Part shown: positions 1 through 6,362 of the stretch, in pieces
Numbering within the stretch: position 1 is the first letter of the stretch
How the letters are laid out: the number at the start of each line of letters is the position of its first letter
Assembly (NCBI GenBank): GCA_016789625.1
Contig: JAEUQS010000076.1
Location: 1-14,480, forward strand
Direction of reading: 5' to 3'
Length of the DNA: 14,480 bases
DNA from: Acidobacteriota bacterium
GTDB lineage: Bacteria; Acidobacteriota; Thermoanaerobaculia; UBA5066
Notes under the pieces: generated by a model
Seen by the model: only the letters and a program-made list of their open reading frames with translations
What the model was told of the DNA's origin: nothing
The model's database searches: none
Made by a program: the position numbers and the translations under genes

Positions 1-794
1 TCGCGATCAACGCCCGCGACGCCATGCCGGGTGGAGGCTGTCTGACGCTCGAGACCCAGCGCGTCCGGCTGGACGAGTCCTATTGCCAGGCCTTCCAGGG
101 CGTGAGCCCCGGGGACTACGTTCTCCTGGCGGTCACCGACACGGGCTGCGGCATGGACGAGGCGACGCGGGCCCGCGTCTTCGAGCCGTTCTTCACCACC
201 AAGGAGCCGGGCCGGGGAACCGGGCTCGGTCTCGCCACGGTTCACGGCATCGTGACCCAGTCTGGCGGCCATGCGGCGGTCTACAGTGAGCCCGGAATCG
301 GATCCACGTTCCGGGTGTACCTGCCCGTGACCGCGGGGCGCCTACCCGATAGCGCCGCGCCGATGGCGCTGCCGGCCCTGCCCACCGGCACCGAGACGGT
401 GCTCCTCGTGGAGGACGAGATCGCCGTGAGGCGCCTCGCGGTCGAGACGCTGCGCCGCTGCGGCTACCGCGTGCTCGAAGCCGCGAACGGAGAGGAGGCC
501 CTCGAGCGGTCCGCGGAGGAACGGGGCCCGATCGACCTCCTCGTGACGGACGTCGTGATGCCGCGGCTCGGCGGAAGGGCTCTCGCCGAGCGCTTCGGGT
601 TGGTGAGGCCCGGCTGCCGGGTGCTCTTCATGTCGGGCTACGCCGACGACGCCATCCTCCGCCACGGGGTCCTTGCGCCCGGCCTCGCATTCCTCCAGAA
701 GCCGTTCTCGCCCGCGGCGCTCGCACAGAAGGTCCGTGCGCTTCTGGACGCTACCTCGGACCGCGCCGAGGGGAAGAGAGACCCAGAGCCTTGA
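1..794 (+). CDS. Hybrid sensor histidine kinase/response regulator, C-terminal part
   Basis: The gene is cut by the left edge; the frame is open from base 3, so the ATG at 24 is internal. What remains is the end of a HATPase_c domain followed by a receiver domain. The kinase part shows the N box (NARDAMPGG), the G1 box (DTGCGMD), an F-box-like FEPFFTTK and the G2 box (GTGLGLATV), so ATP binding looks intact. The receiver begins near base 400 (TVLLVEDE), has its likely phospho-acceptor Asp at 549-551 (in LVTDVVMP) and the conserved Lys in QKPFSP. The order kinase then C-terminal receiver is typical of cytoplasmic or PAS-linked hybrid kinases; the sensor and dimerisation parts lie outside the window. 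Its last 44 bases overlap the 3' end of the convergent sigma-54 activator gene. The signal and partner cannot be inferred. Confidence 0.95.
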   Translation, partial: AINARDAMPGGGCLTLETQRVRLDESYCQAFQGVSPGDYVLLAVTDTGCGMDEATRARVFEPFFTTKEPGRGTGLGLATVHGIVTQSGGHAAVYSEPGIGSTFRVYLPVTAGRLPDSAAPMALPALPTGTETVLLVEDEIAVRRLAVETLRRCGYRVLEAANGEEALERSAEERGPIDLLVTDVVMPRLGGRALAERFGLVRPGCRVLFMSGYADDAILRHGVLAPGLAFLQKPFSPAALAQKVRALLDATSDRAEGKRDPEP

Positions 795-2343
795 CGCGCG
801 AGGCCAGCGTCGTCGGCTTCGTACCGAGCAGCTCGGCAGCTCCTCCCGGACCGAAGATCTTCCCCCCGCTCTCTTTCAACGCGGCCGCGATGCTCTCCCG
901 CTCCCTCCGCTTCAGCTCGTCGCGGGTCATCAAGCCCGCTGGAGCCTCGCGAGGAGCGCGGCCCCGAGCGGTTCCGGTTGCGGGCGGCTCGAACCGCAGG
1001 GCGCCCCCGCGCGCGAGGATCACGGCCCGTTCCACGGCGTTCGCCAGCTCCCGCACGTTGCCGGGCCAGTCGTAGTCGACGAGACGGGACAGCGTGCTCT
1101 CCGGGACGCGGGGCGGGGCGAGGTTCATGCGGCGCGCGGCGGCCCCGGCGAAATGGAGGGCCAGAGCGGGAATGTCGGACTTGCGATCGCGGAGGGGCGG
1201 AACCTCGATGGGAAACACGCTGAGCCGGTAGAACAGGTCCTGCCGGAAGCGCCCGGCCGCGGCCTCCTCACCGAGGTCGCGGTTGCTGGCGGCGATCACG
1301 CGGGCGTCCACCTTGCGGGTGCGCCCGTCCCCCACGCGCTCCAGCTCGCGCTCCTGCAGCACCCGGAGCAGCTTGGCCTGCATGGGAAGCGGAACTTCCC
1401 CGATCTCGTCGAGGAAGATCGTGCCCCCTTCGGCCAGCTCGAAGCGACCGGGCCGGTCCGTGAGCGCACCCGTGAACGCGCCCTTCACGTGACCGAAGAA
1501 CTCGCTCTCGAAGAGGCTGTCGGGAATGGCGCCGCAGTTCACCCGGATCAGAGCGCGGGCCTTCCGCCGGCTGCCGTCGTGGATCGCTCGCGCGACGAGC
1601 TCCTTCCCCGTTCCGCTCTCGCCGGTCACCAGGACGGCGGCGTCGGTCTTCGCCACCAGCTCCACTTGCTGGAGGACCTTCCGGATCGCGGGGCTGTCGC
1701 CCAGGATGCTCCCGTTTCCGAGCGCGAACGAGACCTCCTCGCGGAGATAGGTGTTTTCGTCCTCGAGCCGGCTCTTGAGCGTCGCGATCTCCTCGAAGGC
1801 CCGGGCGTTCGCGATGCTGACGGCCGCGTGGTCGGCAAAGACCCGCGTCCATTCGAAATCCCTCGTGCCGAGAAGCCCTCTGTCGAAGATCGCGAGGACG
1901 CCCAGCACCTCGCCGCGAAAGACCAGGGGCTGCGCGGCAAACGACCGCACGCCCTCCTGCGCGATCCAGGCGGGCTCGGCGATCCAGTCCTCGTCGCCGC
2001 GCAGGCCTCCGAGGAGGAGCGCGTCCCCCGTCTGTCCCACGCGGCCGATCTTGCGCACGCCCATGGGAAAGCGCCGAAAGGCGCCGCCGAGCCTCTGGTG
2101 ATCGGCCGAGGGCCCGGCCGCGTTCCCCGCGCTCGCGCGAAGGTGGAGGCACTGGGTCTGATCGGGGCATTCGGGCCGGAACCGGCAGGCGGCGCAGACA
2201 TCCCCCGGGCCGAGCAGCCAGATCCGCGCGAGGACCACGTCGGGACACTGCGCGACCCCCTCGACGATCGCGTGGAGGACGTCGTCCAGGCCGCGCTTCT
2301 GAGCCATGAGCACCATGAGCCGAGGAAAATTGGAGCTGTCCAC
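751..2343 (-). CDS. Sigma-54-dependent activator, GAF-AAA+-Fis, with N-terminal cysteine cluster
   Basis: This is a bacterial enhancer-binding protein of 530 aa that drives RNA polymerase-sigma-54 open complex formation by ATP hydrolysis. A GAF-like sensor spans about residues 20-185. The AAA+ domain has Walker A GESGTGKE (241-248), the sigma-54 contact loop GAFTGA (288-293) and Walker B IFLDE (309-313). A Fis-type helix-turn-helix lies near residues 480-520 (GAAELLG, TTLASRVKALGL). Near the N-terminus four cysteines are arranged C50-X2-C53-X5-C59-X5-C65, which could bind a metal or Fe-S cluster. The annotated start is GTG; ATG codons at 2314-2316 and 2305-2307 are alternatives, and none has a clear ribosome binding site. 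The gene is divergent from the YHS operon, whose upstream region carries repeated operators and a -24/-12 promoter, so that operon is its probable target (inference). Confidence 0.95.
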   Translation of the reverse strand: MDSSNFPRLMVLMAQKRGLDDVLHAIVEGVAQCPDVVLARIWLLGPGDVCAACRFRPECPDQTQCLHLRASAGNAAGPSADHQRLGGAFRRFPMGVRKIGRVGQTGDALLLGGLRGDEDWIAEPAWIAQEGVRSFAAQPLVFRGEVLGVLAIFDRGLLGTRDFEWTRVFADHAAVSIANARAFEEIATLKSRLEDENTYLREEVSFALGNGSILGDSPAIRKVLQQVELVAKTDAAVLVTGESGTGKELVARAIHDGSRRKARALIRVNCGAIPDSLFESEFFGHVKGAFTGALTDRPGRFELAEGGTIFLDEIGEVPLPMQAKLLRVLQERELERVGDGRTRKVDARVIAASNRDLGEEAAAGRFRQDLFYRLSVFPIEVPPLRDRKSDIPALALHFAGAAARRMNLAPPRVPESTLSRLVDYDWPGNVRELANAVERAVILARGGALRFEPPATGTARGRAPREAPAGLMTRDELKRRERESIAAALKESGGKIFGPGGAAELLGTKPTTLASRVKALGLSSPRRGPR

Positions 2344-2356
2344 GAGCCCGTGATAC

Positions 2357-2410
2357 TACGAAAAATCATAACGACGAACACGAAAGGTCGTAATTTCACG
2401 AAACTTCGTA
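2357..2410. promoter_or_regulatory. Three-copy 14-bp operator array (candidate enhancer sites)
   Basis: Three copies of a dyad YACGAAANNTCRTA occur at 2357-2370 (TACGAAAAATCATA), 2379-2392 (CACGAAAGGTCGTA) and 2397-2410 (CACGAAACTTCGTA). Their starts are 22 and 18 bp apart, close to two helical turns, so they would lie on similar faces of the DNA. A weaker half-match, CACGAACTTTC, starts at 2423. Position about 97-150 bp upstream of the predicted transcription start suits upstream activating sequences for the adjacent sigma-54 activator, which probably binds here and may also autoregulate. The matches are seen directly; the binding protein is inferred. Confidence 0.75.
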
Positions 2411-2438
2411 GCGCGATCGTGCCACGAACTTTCCATGT

Positions 2439-2463
2439 TAAATCATTGAAATCAAATGATTTA
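2439..2463. promoter_or_regulatory. AT-rich 9-bp palindrome with IHF-like site
   Basis: TAAATCATT (2439-2447) and AATGATTTA (2455-2463) form a perfect 9-bp inverted repeat around a 7-nt loop, in an AT-rich patch that stands out from the GC-rich surroundings. Within it, 2450-2462 matches the IHF consensus WATCAANNNNTTR at 12 of 13 positions. It lies between the operator array and the -24 element, centred near -50, where IHF commonly bends DNA at sigma-54 promoters. It could instead be an operator for an unknown dimeric regulator. Confidence 0.5.
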
Positions 2464-2479
2464 GATGCTCTCGAGAGCT

Positions 2480-2496
2480 CCGGCACGCGGCCTGCA
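2480..2496 (+). promoter_or_regulatory. Sigma-54 (-24/-12) promoter of the YHS operon
   Basis: The sequence CGGCACGCGGCCTGCA has the invariant GG (2482-2483) and GC (2494-2495) separated by exactly 10 bases, and closely follows TGGCACG-N4-TTGCW. The predicted start of transcription is near 2507, leaving a leader of about 45 nt before the ATG at 2552. Upstream operators, the IHF-like site and a divergent sigma-54 activator support the call. Confidence 0.75.
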
Positions 2497-2551
2497 ATCT
2501 CCTTGGCAGAACCCGGGCGATTCACGCATCGGGCTTCGAAAGAGGAAGAAC

Positions 2552-3043
2552 ATGAACCGAGTCCTTACGTCTCTCGCCGCCGCGGCCCTCGTCGCGATCA
2601 CGGCACTCTCCGCCGCCCCTGCACGCGCAGGCGACCTCGTCAACGTCTCCGGGGCGAGCCACATCGCCCTGAGCGGCTACGACACGGTGGCCTTCTTCAC
2701 TGACTCCAAGCCGGTGAACGGCTCGCCCTTCATCCATGCCAGCTACCAGGGAGCGACGTATTTGTTCAGCACGGAAGAGCACAAGAAGCTGTTCACCGAG
2801 AACCCGGGCAAGTACGCGCCACAGTACGGCGGCTTCTGCGCCTTCGGCGTGGCGATCGACAAGCTCTTCCCCGTGGACATCAGCACGTGGCAGATCCGGA
2901 ACGGCAAGCTCTACCTCAACCTGAACGGCGACATCCTGAAGAAGTTCAACGGAGAGTTCGACGCCAACGTCGCCAAGGCCGACAGGAACTGGCCCGGTCT
3001 CGTGAAGGACAACGGGACGGCCGCTCCGGGCGCCGCGAAGTAA
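2552..3043 (+). CDS. Secreted YHS domain-containing protein
   Basis: This 163-aa exported protein belongs to the YHS-domain family, small domains thought to bind metal and often linked to heavy-metal or copper proteins. The ATG at 2552 is chosen because AGAGGAAG lies just upstream and because the first 26 residues form a clear signal peptide (basic start, Ala/Leu-rich core, APARA before G27). An in-frame TTG at 2465 would precede the predicted transcription start. The mature region has GYDTVAFF (42-49), a YLFST segment (70-74), and GGFCAFGVA (93-101) with C96 as the only cysteine. The aromatic and glycine pattern resembles the group annotated as YHS domain-containing (seleno)protein, but no UGA selenocysteine codon is seen. 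It is first in an operon with the DUF1348 and MOSC genes, behind a sigma-54 promoter. The ligand is unknown. Confidence 0.9.
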   Translation: MNRVLTSLAAAALVAITALSAAPARAGDLVNVSGASHIALSGYDTVAFFTDSKPVNGSPFIHASYQGATYLFSTEEHKKLFTENPGKYAPQYGGFCAFGVAIDKLFPVDISTWQIRNGKLYLNLNGDILKKFNGEFDANVAKADRNWPGLVKDNGTAAPGAAK

Positions 3044-3070
3044 GCGCGGGCCGAGGAAGGAGGCACGGCC

Positions 3071-3481
3071 ATGATCGGACCCATCCGCCCGCCCTTCACG
3101 CTCGAGACGGCCCTCGCCAAGGTGCAGGCGGCCGAGGATGCGTGGAACTCCCGCGATCCCGAGCGTGTCGCCCTGGCCTATACCGAGGATTCCGAATGGC
3201 GCAATCGCACGGAGTTCCTGAAAGGTCGCGACGAGATCCGTGCGTTCCTCTCTCGGAAGTGGACCCGCGAGCTGGGCTACAGGCTGAAGAAGGAGCTGTG
3301 GGGCTTTCGGGAGAACCGCATGGCCGTGAGGTTCGAGTACGAATGGCACGACCTTGCGGGACAGTGGTACCGGGCTTACGGTAACGAGATGTGGGAGTTC
3401 GACGAGGAGGGCCTGATGGCCCGCCGCTTCGCGAGCATCAACGACGCCCCCATCGCCGAGAGCGAGCGCCGTCACCGGTGA
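3071..3481 (+). CDS. NTF2-like DUF1348 family protein
   Basis: The 136-aa product resembles the DUF1348 branch of the NTF2/SnoaL-like fold: a helical start (TALAKVQAAEDAWNSRD), then VALAYTEDSEWRNR, GRDEIRAFLSRKW, and a beta-rich end with VRFEYEWHD, YGNEMWEFD and RRFASINDAPI. These cone-shaped cytoplasmic proteins bind small molecules or act as enzymes; no reaction is established for this group. The start has a textbook ribosome binding site, AAGGAGG at 3057-3063, 7 nt before the ATG. As I remember the family, members continue for some 15-20 residues after the IAE motif; here the protein ends at ESERRHR, and its stop codon overlaps the GTG start of the MOSC gene, suggesting translational coupling and slight C-terminal shortening. 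It lies 27 bp after the YHS gene. Confidence 0.88.
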   Translation: MIGPIRPPFTLETALAKVQAAEDAWNSRDPERVALAYTEDSEWRNRTEFLKGRDEIRAFLSRKWTRELGYRLKKELWGFRENRMAVRFEYEWHDLAGQWYRAYGNEMWEFDEEGLMARRFASINDAPIAESERRHR

Positions 3482-4134
3482 GCCTGCACGTCGCGGGACT
3501 GTGGCGCTATCCGGTGAAGACGCTCGCCGGGGAGGCTCTCGAGTCTGCGGAGCTGACGGCCGACGGGATTCCCGGCGACCGCATCGTGCACGTCCGGGGC
3601 CCCGAGGGGGTCCGCACGTCGCGAAGGCACTTCCGGCTGCTCGGCCTCGCGGGAACGCTCGGCGATTCCGGCCAGCCGCTCGTGAACGGGAGTCCCTGGG
3701 CGAGCCCCGAGGCTCTGGCCCTGGTACGCAGGGCCGCGGGTGCCGACGCGTGGCTCGAGGCCTACGACGGCCCCGAGAGGTTCGACGTGCTGCCGCTCCT
3801 CGTCGCGACCGACGGAGCGGTGGCCGCCTTCGGACGGGACATCCGGCGGCTTCGCCCCAACATCCTCGTCGGAGGGGTCGCCGGTATGGACGAGACCAGC
3901 TGGCCCGGTGCCGAGCTCCATATCGGCGAAGCCGTGATCCGGCTGGATTCGCGCCGGGGACGCTGCCCCATGACGACCGTCGATCCCGACACGCTGGACC
4001 GGGACCCCGAGGTTCTGCGCGACATCGGCCGAAGGTTCCAGGGACGGCTCGCGCTCAACGCGGAGGTCGCTCGGCCTGGCAGGATCCGCCTGGGTGATCC
4101 CGTCCTGCTCGTGCGCCGCTCTCCGATCCGCTGA
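3478..4134 (+). CDS. MOSC domain-containing protein (mARC/YcbX-like)
   Basis: The 218-aa protein combines an N-terminal MOSC_N beta-barrel region (WRYPVKTLAGEAL near residues 8-20) with a MOSC domain. The conserved cysteine C163, in RCPMTTVDPDT, matches the Mo-coordinating cysteine of mARC and YcbX enzymes, which reduce N-hydroxylated compounds using molybdenum cofactor. GIPGDR and the RLRPNILV segment also fit. It is somewhat short for YcbX and has no ferredoxin domain, so it would need a separate electron donor. The GTG start at 3478 overlaps the previous stop as GTGA; a longer in-frame start at 3391 would lie inside the DUF1348 gene and is unlikely. Third gene of the probable sigma-54 operon. 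Substrate unknown. Confidence 0.9.
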   Translation: MSLHVAGLWRYPVKTLAGEALESAELTADGIPGDRIVHVRGPEGVRTSRRHFRLLGLAGTLGDSGQPLVNGSPWASPEALALVRRAAGADAWLEAYDGPERFDVLPLLVATDGAVAAFGRDIRRLRPNILVGGVAGMDETSWPGAELHIGEAVIRLDSRRGRCPMTTVDPDTLDRDPEVLRDIGRRFQGRLALNAEVARPGRIRLGDPVLLVRRSPIR

Positions 4135-4167
4135 CCTCGGATCCCGGCACGCGGGCTTCCTGCGACC

Positions 4168-4185
4168 CGCTGCAATCCGGCAGCG
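4168..4185 (+). other. Short hairpin after the MOSC gene
   Basis: CGCTGC (4168-4173) and GCAGCG (4180-4185) form a 6-bp stem around a 6-nt loop in the 75-bp gap between MOSC and V4R genes. There is no T-run after it, so it is at best a weak or factor-assisted terminator. No convincing promoter for the V4R operon was found in this gap. Confidence 0.3.
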
Positions 4186-4209
4186 CCTCCACGTCGTTGA
4201 TTGGGCGTG

Positions 4210-4863
4210 ATGAATGCTCCGCTCCCGCGTGAGGGATCCGACCGCTTTCGCTCGCTCGACGCCGAACGCGGCGTCATGACCTCGATGGACGGCCGCCGCG
4301 CCGTGCTCCTTTCGTCGAGCTTCCTGTTCGGCCTCACCCGCACGCTCGACGCCGAGTCGCCGGGGGTCTCCGCGCTCACGCTCTACGCCGCGGGCACGAG
4401 CTGGGGCCGCCTCTACTTTCACGATGCCGATGCGTGGTACCGCCGTACGGAAGGACGCGGCGTGCACGACGTGCCCGCACGCACGTTCCTCGCGACGTTT
4501 GCCGACGAGATGGCCCTCGCGGGCTGGGGCCGCTTCACCGTCGACTTCACGCAGAAGCGCCACGGAGTGCTCGTGGTCGAGCTGACCGACTCTCCCGTCT
4601 CGGGCTCGATCGGCCTCGTCGGCAAGCCCGTGGACTGCCTGCACGCCGGCTTCTTCGCCGGGCTCCTCACCGAGTTCGCGCGCTTCCCGCTCGCGGCCGT
4701 GGAGACCTCGTGCACGAGCGCGGGCGACGACGTGTGCCGCTTCGTGCTCGGCGCGGCCACGGAGGTGCGGGCCCCGCGCTTCTGGCAGCTCGAGGGCGGC
4801 AGCTACCCCGACATCGACCGCGCGCTCGGCCTCTCCCGCGTTCTCGAGGCCGGGGTGCGATGA
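4210..4863 (+). CDS. V4R domain protein
   Basis: The protein (217 aa from the ATG at 4210) looks like a single V4R domain, the small-molecule or metal-binding fold of 4-vinyl reductases, the sensor ends of phenol-responsive activators such as DmpR and, more distantly, the TRAPP subunit Bet3. Family signs are the YAAGTSWGRLYF region, VDCLHAGFFAGLL, and the end motif ETSCTSAGDDVCRF with C168 and C176, a typical V4R cysteine pair. It has no DNA-binding or enzymatic domain, so it is probably a ligand-binding scaffold. An in-frame TTG at 4201 would add three residues; neither start has a clear ribosome binding site. It is first in an eight-gene unit with PYP, Roadblock and EAL genes and overlaps the next gene by ATGA. 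The ligand is unknown; context argues against bacteriochlorophyll synthesis. Confidence 0.85.
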   Translation: MNAPLPREGSDRFRSLDAERGVMTSMDGRRAVLLSSSFLFGLTRTLDAESPGVSALTLYAAGTSWGRLYFHDADAWYRRTEGRGVHDVPARTFLATFADEMALAGWGRFTVDFTQKRHGVLVVELTDSPVSGSIGLVGKPVDCLHAGFFAGLLTEFARFPLAAVETSCTSAGDDVCRFVLGAATEVRAPRFWQLEGGSYPDIDRALGLSRVLEAGVR

Positions 4864-5258
4864 GCGGAGCCGCGCTCGACCCTGCGTCACTCGAAACCGC
4901 CGTGCGCTTCGTCGCGCGCATCTTCGCCGAGGAGCTGGCACGCGCCTTCGCGCCTCAGCTTTCGCCGGCCCCGGCGCGCCCGGCCCCCGAAGAGACGCGG
5001 GCGCCGGCCGAAGCGCCCTCGCCCTCGGAACCGTCCGCATCCACCGCCACGCGGCCTCCGCGTTTCGGTCTGCGCCCCCCCGACGCGATCGGAGAGGACG
5101 AAGCCTTCGGCTCGGCCCTGCGGTTCCTCGAGGAGCGCGCCGGAGAGACGCGCGTCCTCTTCGGGGGCGCTCCTCCGCTCGCGCCGGCTCCCCCTGAGCC
5201 CGCGCCCGAGCCCACGATCGGCGAGGTCTTCGCGCTCGGCCGGACGCCCATCCGCTGA
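4860..5258 (+). CDS. Small Pro/Ala-rich protein of the PYP locus
   Basis: I do not recognise a family. The 132-aa product has a short N-terminal helix (about residues 8-33, ETAVRFVARIFAEELARAF), a Pro/Ala/Glu-rich disordered middle (34-70), a conserved-looking acidic segment (IGEDEAFGSALRFLEERAG, about 76-94), a second proline-rich stretch and an end reading TIGEVFALGRTPIR. No signal peptide, membrane segment or cysteine is seen. Start ATG overlaps the V4R stop (ATGA), implying coupled translation. Short helices separated by flexible linkers suggest an adaptor that joins V4R or Roadblock partners (inference only). Confidence 0.75.
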   Translation: MSGAALDPASLETAVRFVARIFAEELARAFAPQLSPAPARPAPEETRAPAEAPSPSEPSASTATRPPRFGLRPPDAIGEDEAFGSALRFLEERAGETRVLFGGAPPLAPAPPEPAPEPTIGEVFALGRTPIR

Positions 5259-5295
5259 CCAGCCCCAACACCCAAGGCGACATGGAGGTCTCCCC

Positions 5296-5685
5296 GTGAC
5301 GACAGCCGCTCCGATCGACATCCTCTCCCTGCAGAGCCTCGCGGCAGACGACATCGACCGCGCGCCGTACGGCTTCGTCGTGCTCGACACGGCGGGCATC
5401 GTCGTGCGCTACAACCGCGCGGAGGCCGAGGCCACGGGCCGGCGCGTCACGGACGTCGTCGGGAAGAGCTGGTTCAAGGAGGTCGCCCCCTGCACGCAGG
5501 TGAAGGACTTCGAGGGCGTGTTCGCCGACTTCGTCGCGCGGCGCATCCCGAAGCCCTCGCACGAGTTCGATTTCGTGTTCCGCTTCCACGACAGGCCCCA
5601 CCAGAACGTGAAGATCCGCCTCGTGAGGTCGGCGGGCGAGGGCGACCAGGTGCTCGTCATCGTGACGAGGACCGGCGACGTCTGA
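5296..5685 (+). CDS. pyp: Photoactive yellow protein homologue (PYP 1)
   Basis: A 129-aa PAS-fold protein the length of classical PYP (125 aa). Aligned by eye with Halorhodospira halophila PYP, it keeps Y39 (Y42), E43 (E46), T47 (T50), R49 (R52) and C66 (C69) with identical spacing, in RYNRAEAEATGR and WFKEVAPCT. In classical PYP C69 carries p-coumaric acid by thioester and Y42/E46 hydrogen-bond it, so this protein could be a blue-light receptor. Differences: residues aligned with Y94, Y98 and M100 are Phe (EFDFVFRF), which may change photocycle speed. GTG start has GGAGG at 5284-5288, 7 nt upstream. The next gene overlaps its stop (TGATG). It has no output domain, so a partner must carry the signal; the EAL phosphodiesterase and V4R/Roadblock proteins of the locus are candidates. 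It might instead be a non-photoactive PAS sensor if no chromophore is made. Confidence 0.85.
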   Translation: MTTAAPIDILSLQSLAADDIDRAPYGFVVLDTAGIVVRYNRAEAEATGRRVTDVVGKSWFKEVAPCTQVKDFEGVFADFVARRIPKPSHEFDFVFRFHDRPHQNVKIRLVRSAGEGDQVLVIVTRTGDV

Positions 5686-6362
5686 TGCCCTCCGTGACGG
5701 CGTCCCTGGTTCTCGCCGAAGAGCCGCCTCCCCGGCCCCTCACGCCGGACGAATGGTTCGTGCTGTGCGTTCTCACCGGCTCCGAGCGCTCGGCGCCGGA
5801 TGGCGATCCGGAGCGCTTTCGCCGCTCGGTGAAGAGCATGGTCCGGGACGGCCTTCTGCGCGCCCCCGCAGACGAATCCTCGAGCCCCTTCCCCGAGGCC
5901 TCGGCCCCTGTCGCCCCGGCGGCGAACGACGAGCTTTTCGATGCGGTCGCTCTCGCGCTCAACCTTCTCAGAGCCCGCTACGGCTCGTTCGTGGGAGACC
6001 GGCTCCTCCACGGCCGTCTCCTCGAGGCCCAGCGGCGCGCGGCCGCGAGGTATCCGTCGCTCCTCTTCGTGGAGCTCGATCTGCATGCCGGCCTCATGCT
6101 CTCCGCCGAGACCCGGCAGGCGCTCGCCGCCTCGTTCCCCGAGCCGCAGCGCCTCGCCGCGGCGTTTCGCGAGCTGATGGAGGAGTTCCACTGTGCCGTG
6201 GTGGACCTCGTGCCCGCGTTTCGCGACCTGGATCTCCGCGACGTGACCTCGCTCGTCGCGGACAAGCTCGAGCCGCTCGGCTTCTACGACACGTCGGTCT
6301 TCGGCACTGTAGGGACTGTGAAGACCGGCACGGGCTCGGCCAACTCACTCAGCCTGTCCTGA
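5685..6362 (+). CDS. Helical protein of unknown function in the PYP locus
   Basis: I do not recognise a family for this 225-aa protein. Residues about 18-60 (LTPDEWFVLCVLTG to MVRDGLLRAP) have the spacing of a degenerate winged helix. A Pro/Ser/Ala linker follows (about 61-82). Residues about 83-205 are predicted mostly helical, with DAVALALNLLRARYG, RLLEAQRRAAARYPSLLFVELDL and FRELMEEFHCAVVDL. The end (FGTVGTVKTGTGSANSLSLS) is low in complexity and coincides with an inverted repeat. ATG overlaps the PYP 1 stop (TGATG). Similar winged-helix plus helical layouts accompany Roadblock proteins in delta-proteobacterial-type genomes, but that is memory of a pattern and not an identification. A role as a PYP 1 partner is inferred from coupling. 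Confidence 0.75.
   Translation: MPSVTASLVLAEEPPPRPLTPDEWFVLCVLTGSERSAPDGDPERFRRSVKSMVRDGLLRAPADESSSPFPEASAPVAPAANDELFDAVALALNLLRARYGSFVGDRLLHGRLLEAQRRAAARYPSLLFVELDLHAGLMLSAETRQALAASFPEPQRLAAAFRELMEEFHCAVVDLVPAFRDLDLRDVTSLVADKLEPLGFYDTSVFGTVGTVKTGTGSANSLSLS

Noticed and set aside
2465..2551. Longer N-terminus for the YHS protein
   Set aside because: It would begin upstream of the -12 element and hide the signal peptide; ATG 2552 has a ribosome binding site.
673..2703. 676-codon open frame on the plus strand
   Set aside because: It covers the antisense of the sigma-54 activator and its control region; composition is typical of a shadow frame.
2552..3043. YHS protein as a selenoprotein
   Set aside because: The reading frame has no internal UGA; the family name alone suggested it.
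4210..4863. V4R protein as bacteriochlorophyll 4-vinyl reductase (BchJ)
   Set aside because: No photosynthesis genes are nearby; the V4R fold is shared by many sensors.
3472..5601. 709-codon open frame on the minus strand
   Set aside because: It lies opposite four convincing plus-strand genes (MOSC, V4R, linker, PYP 1), is Arg/Glu/Ala-rich with no domain, and is a by-product of high GC content.
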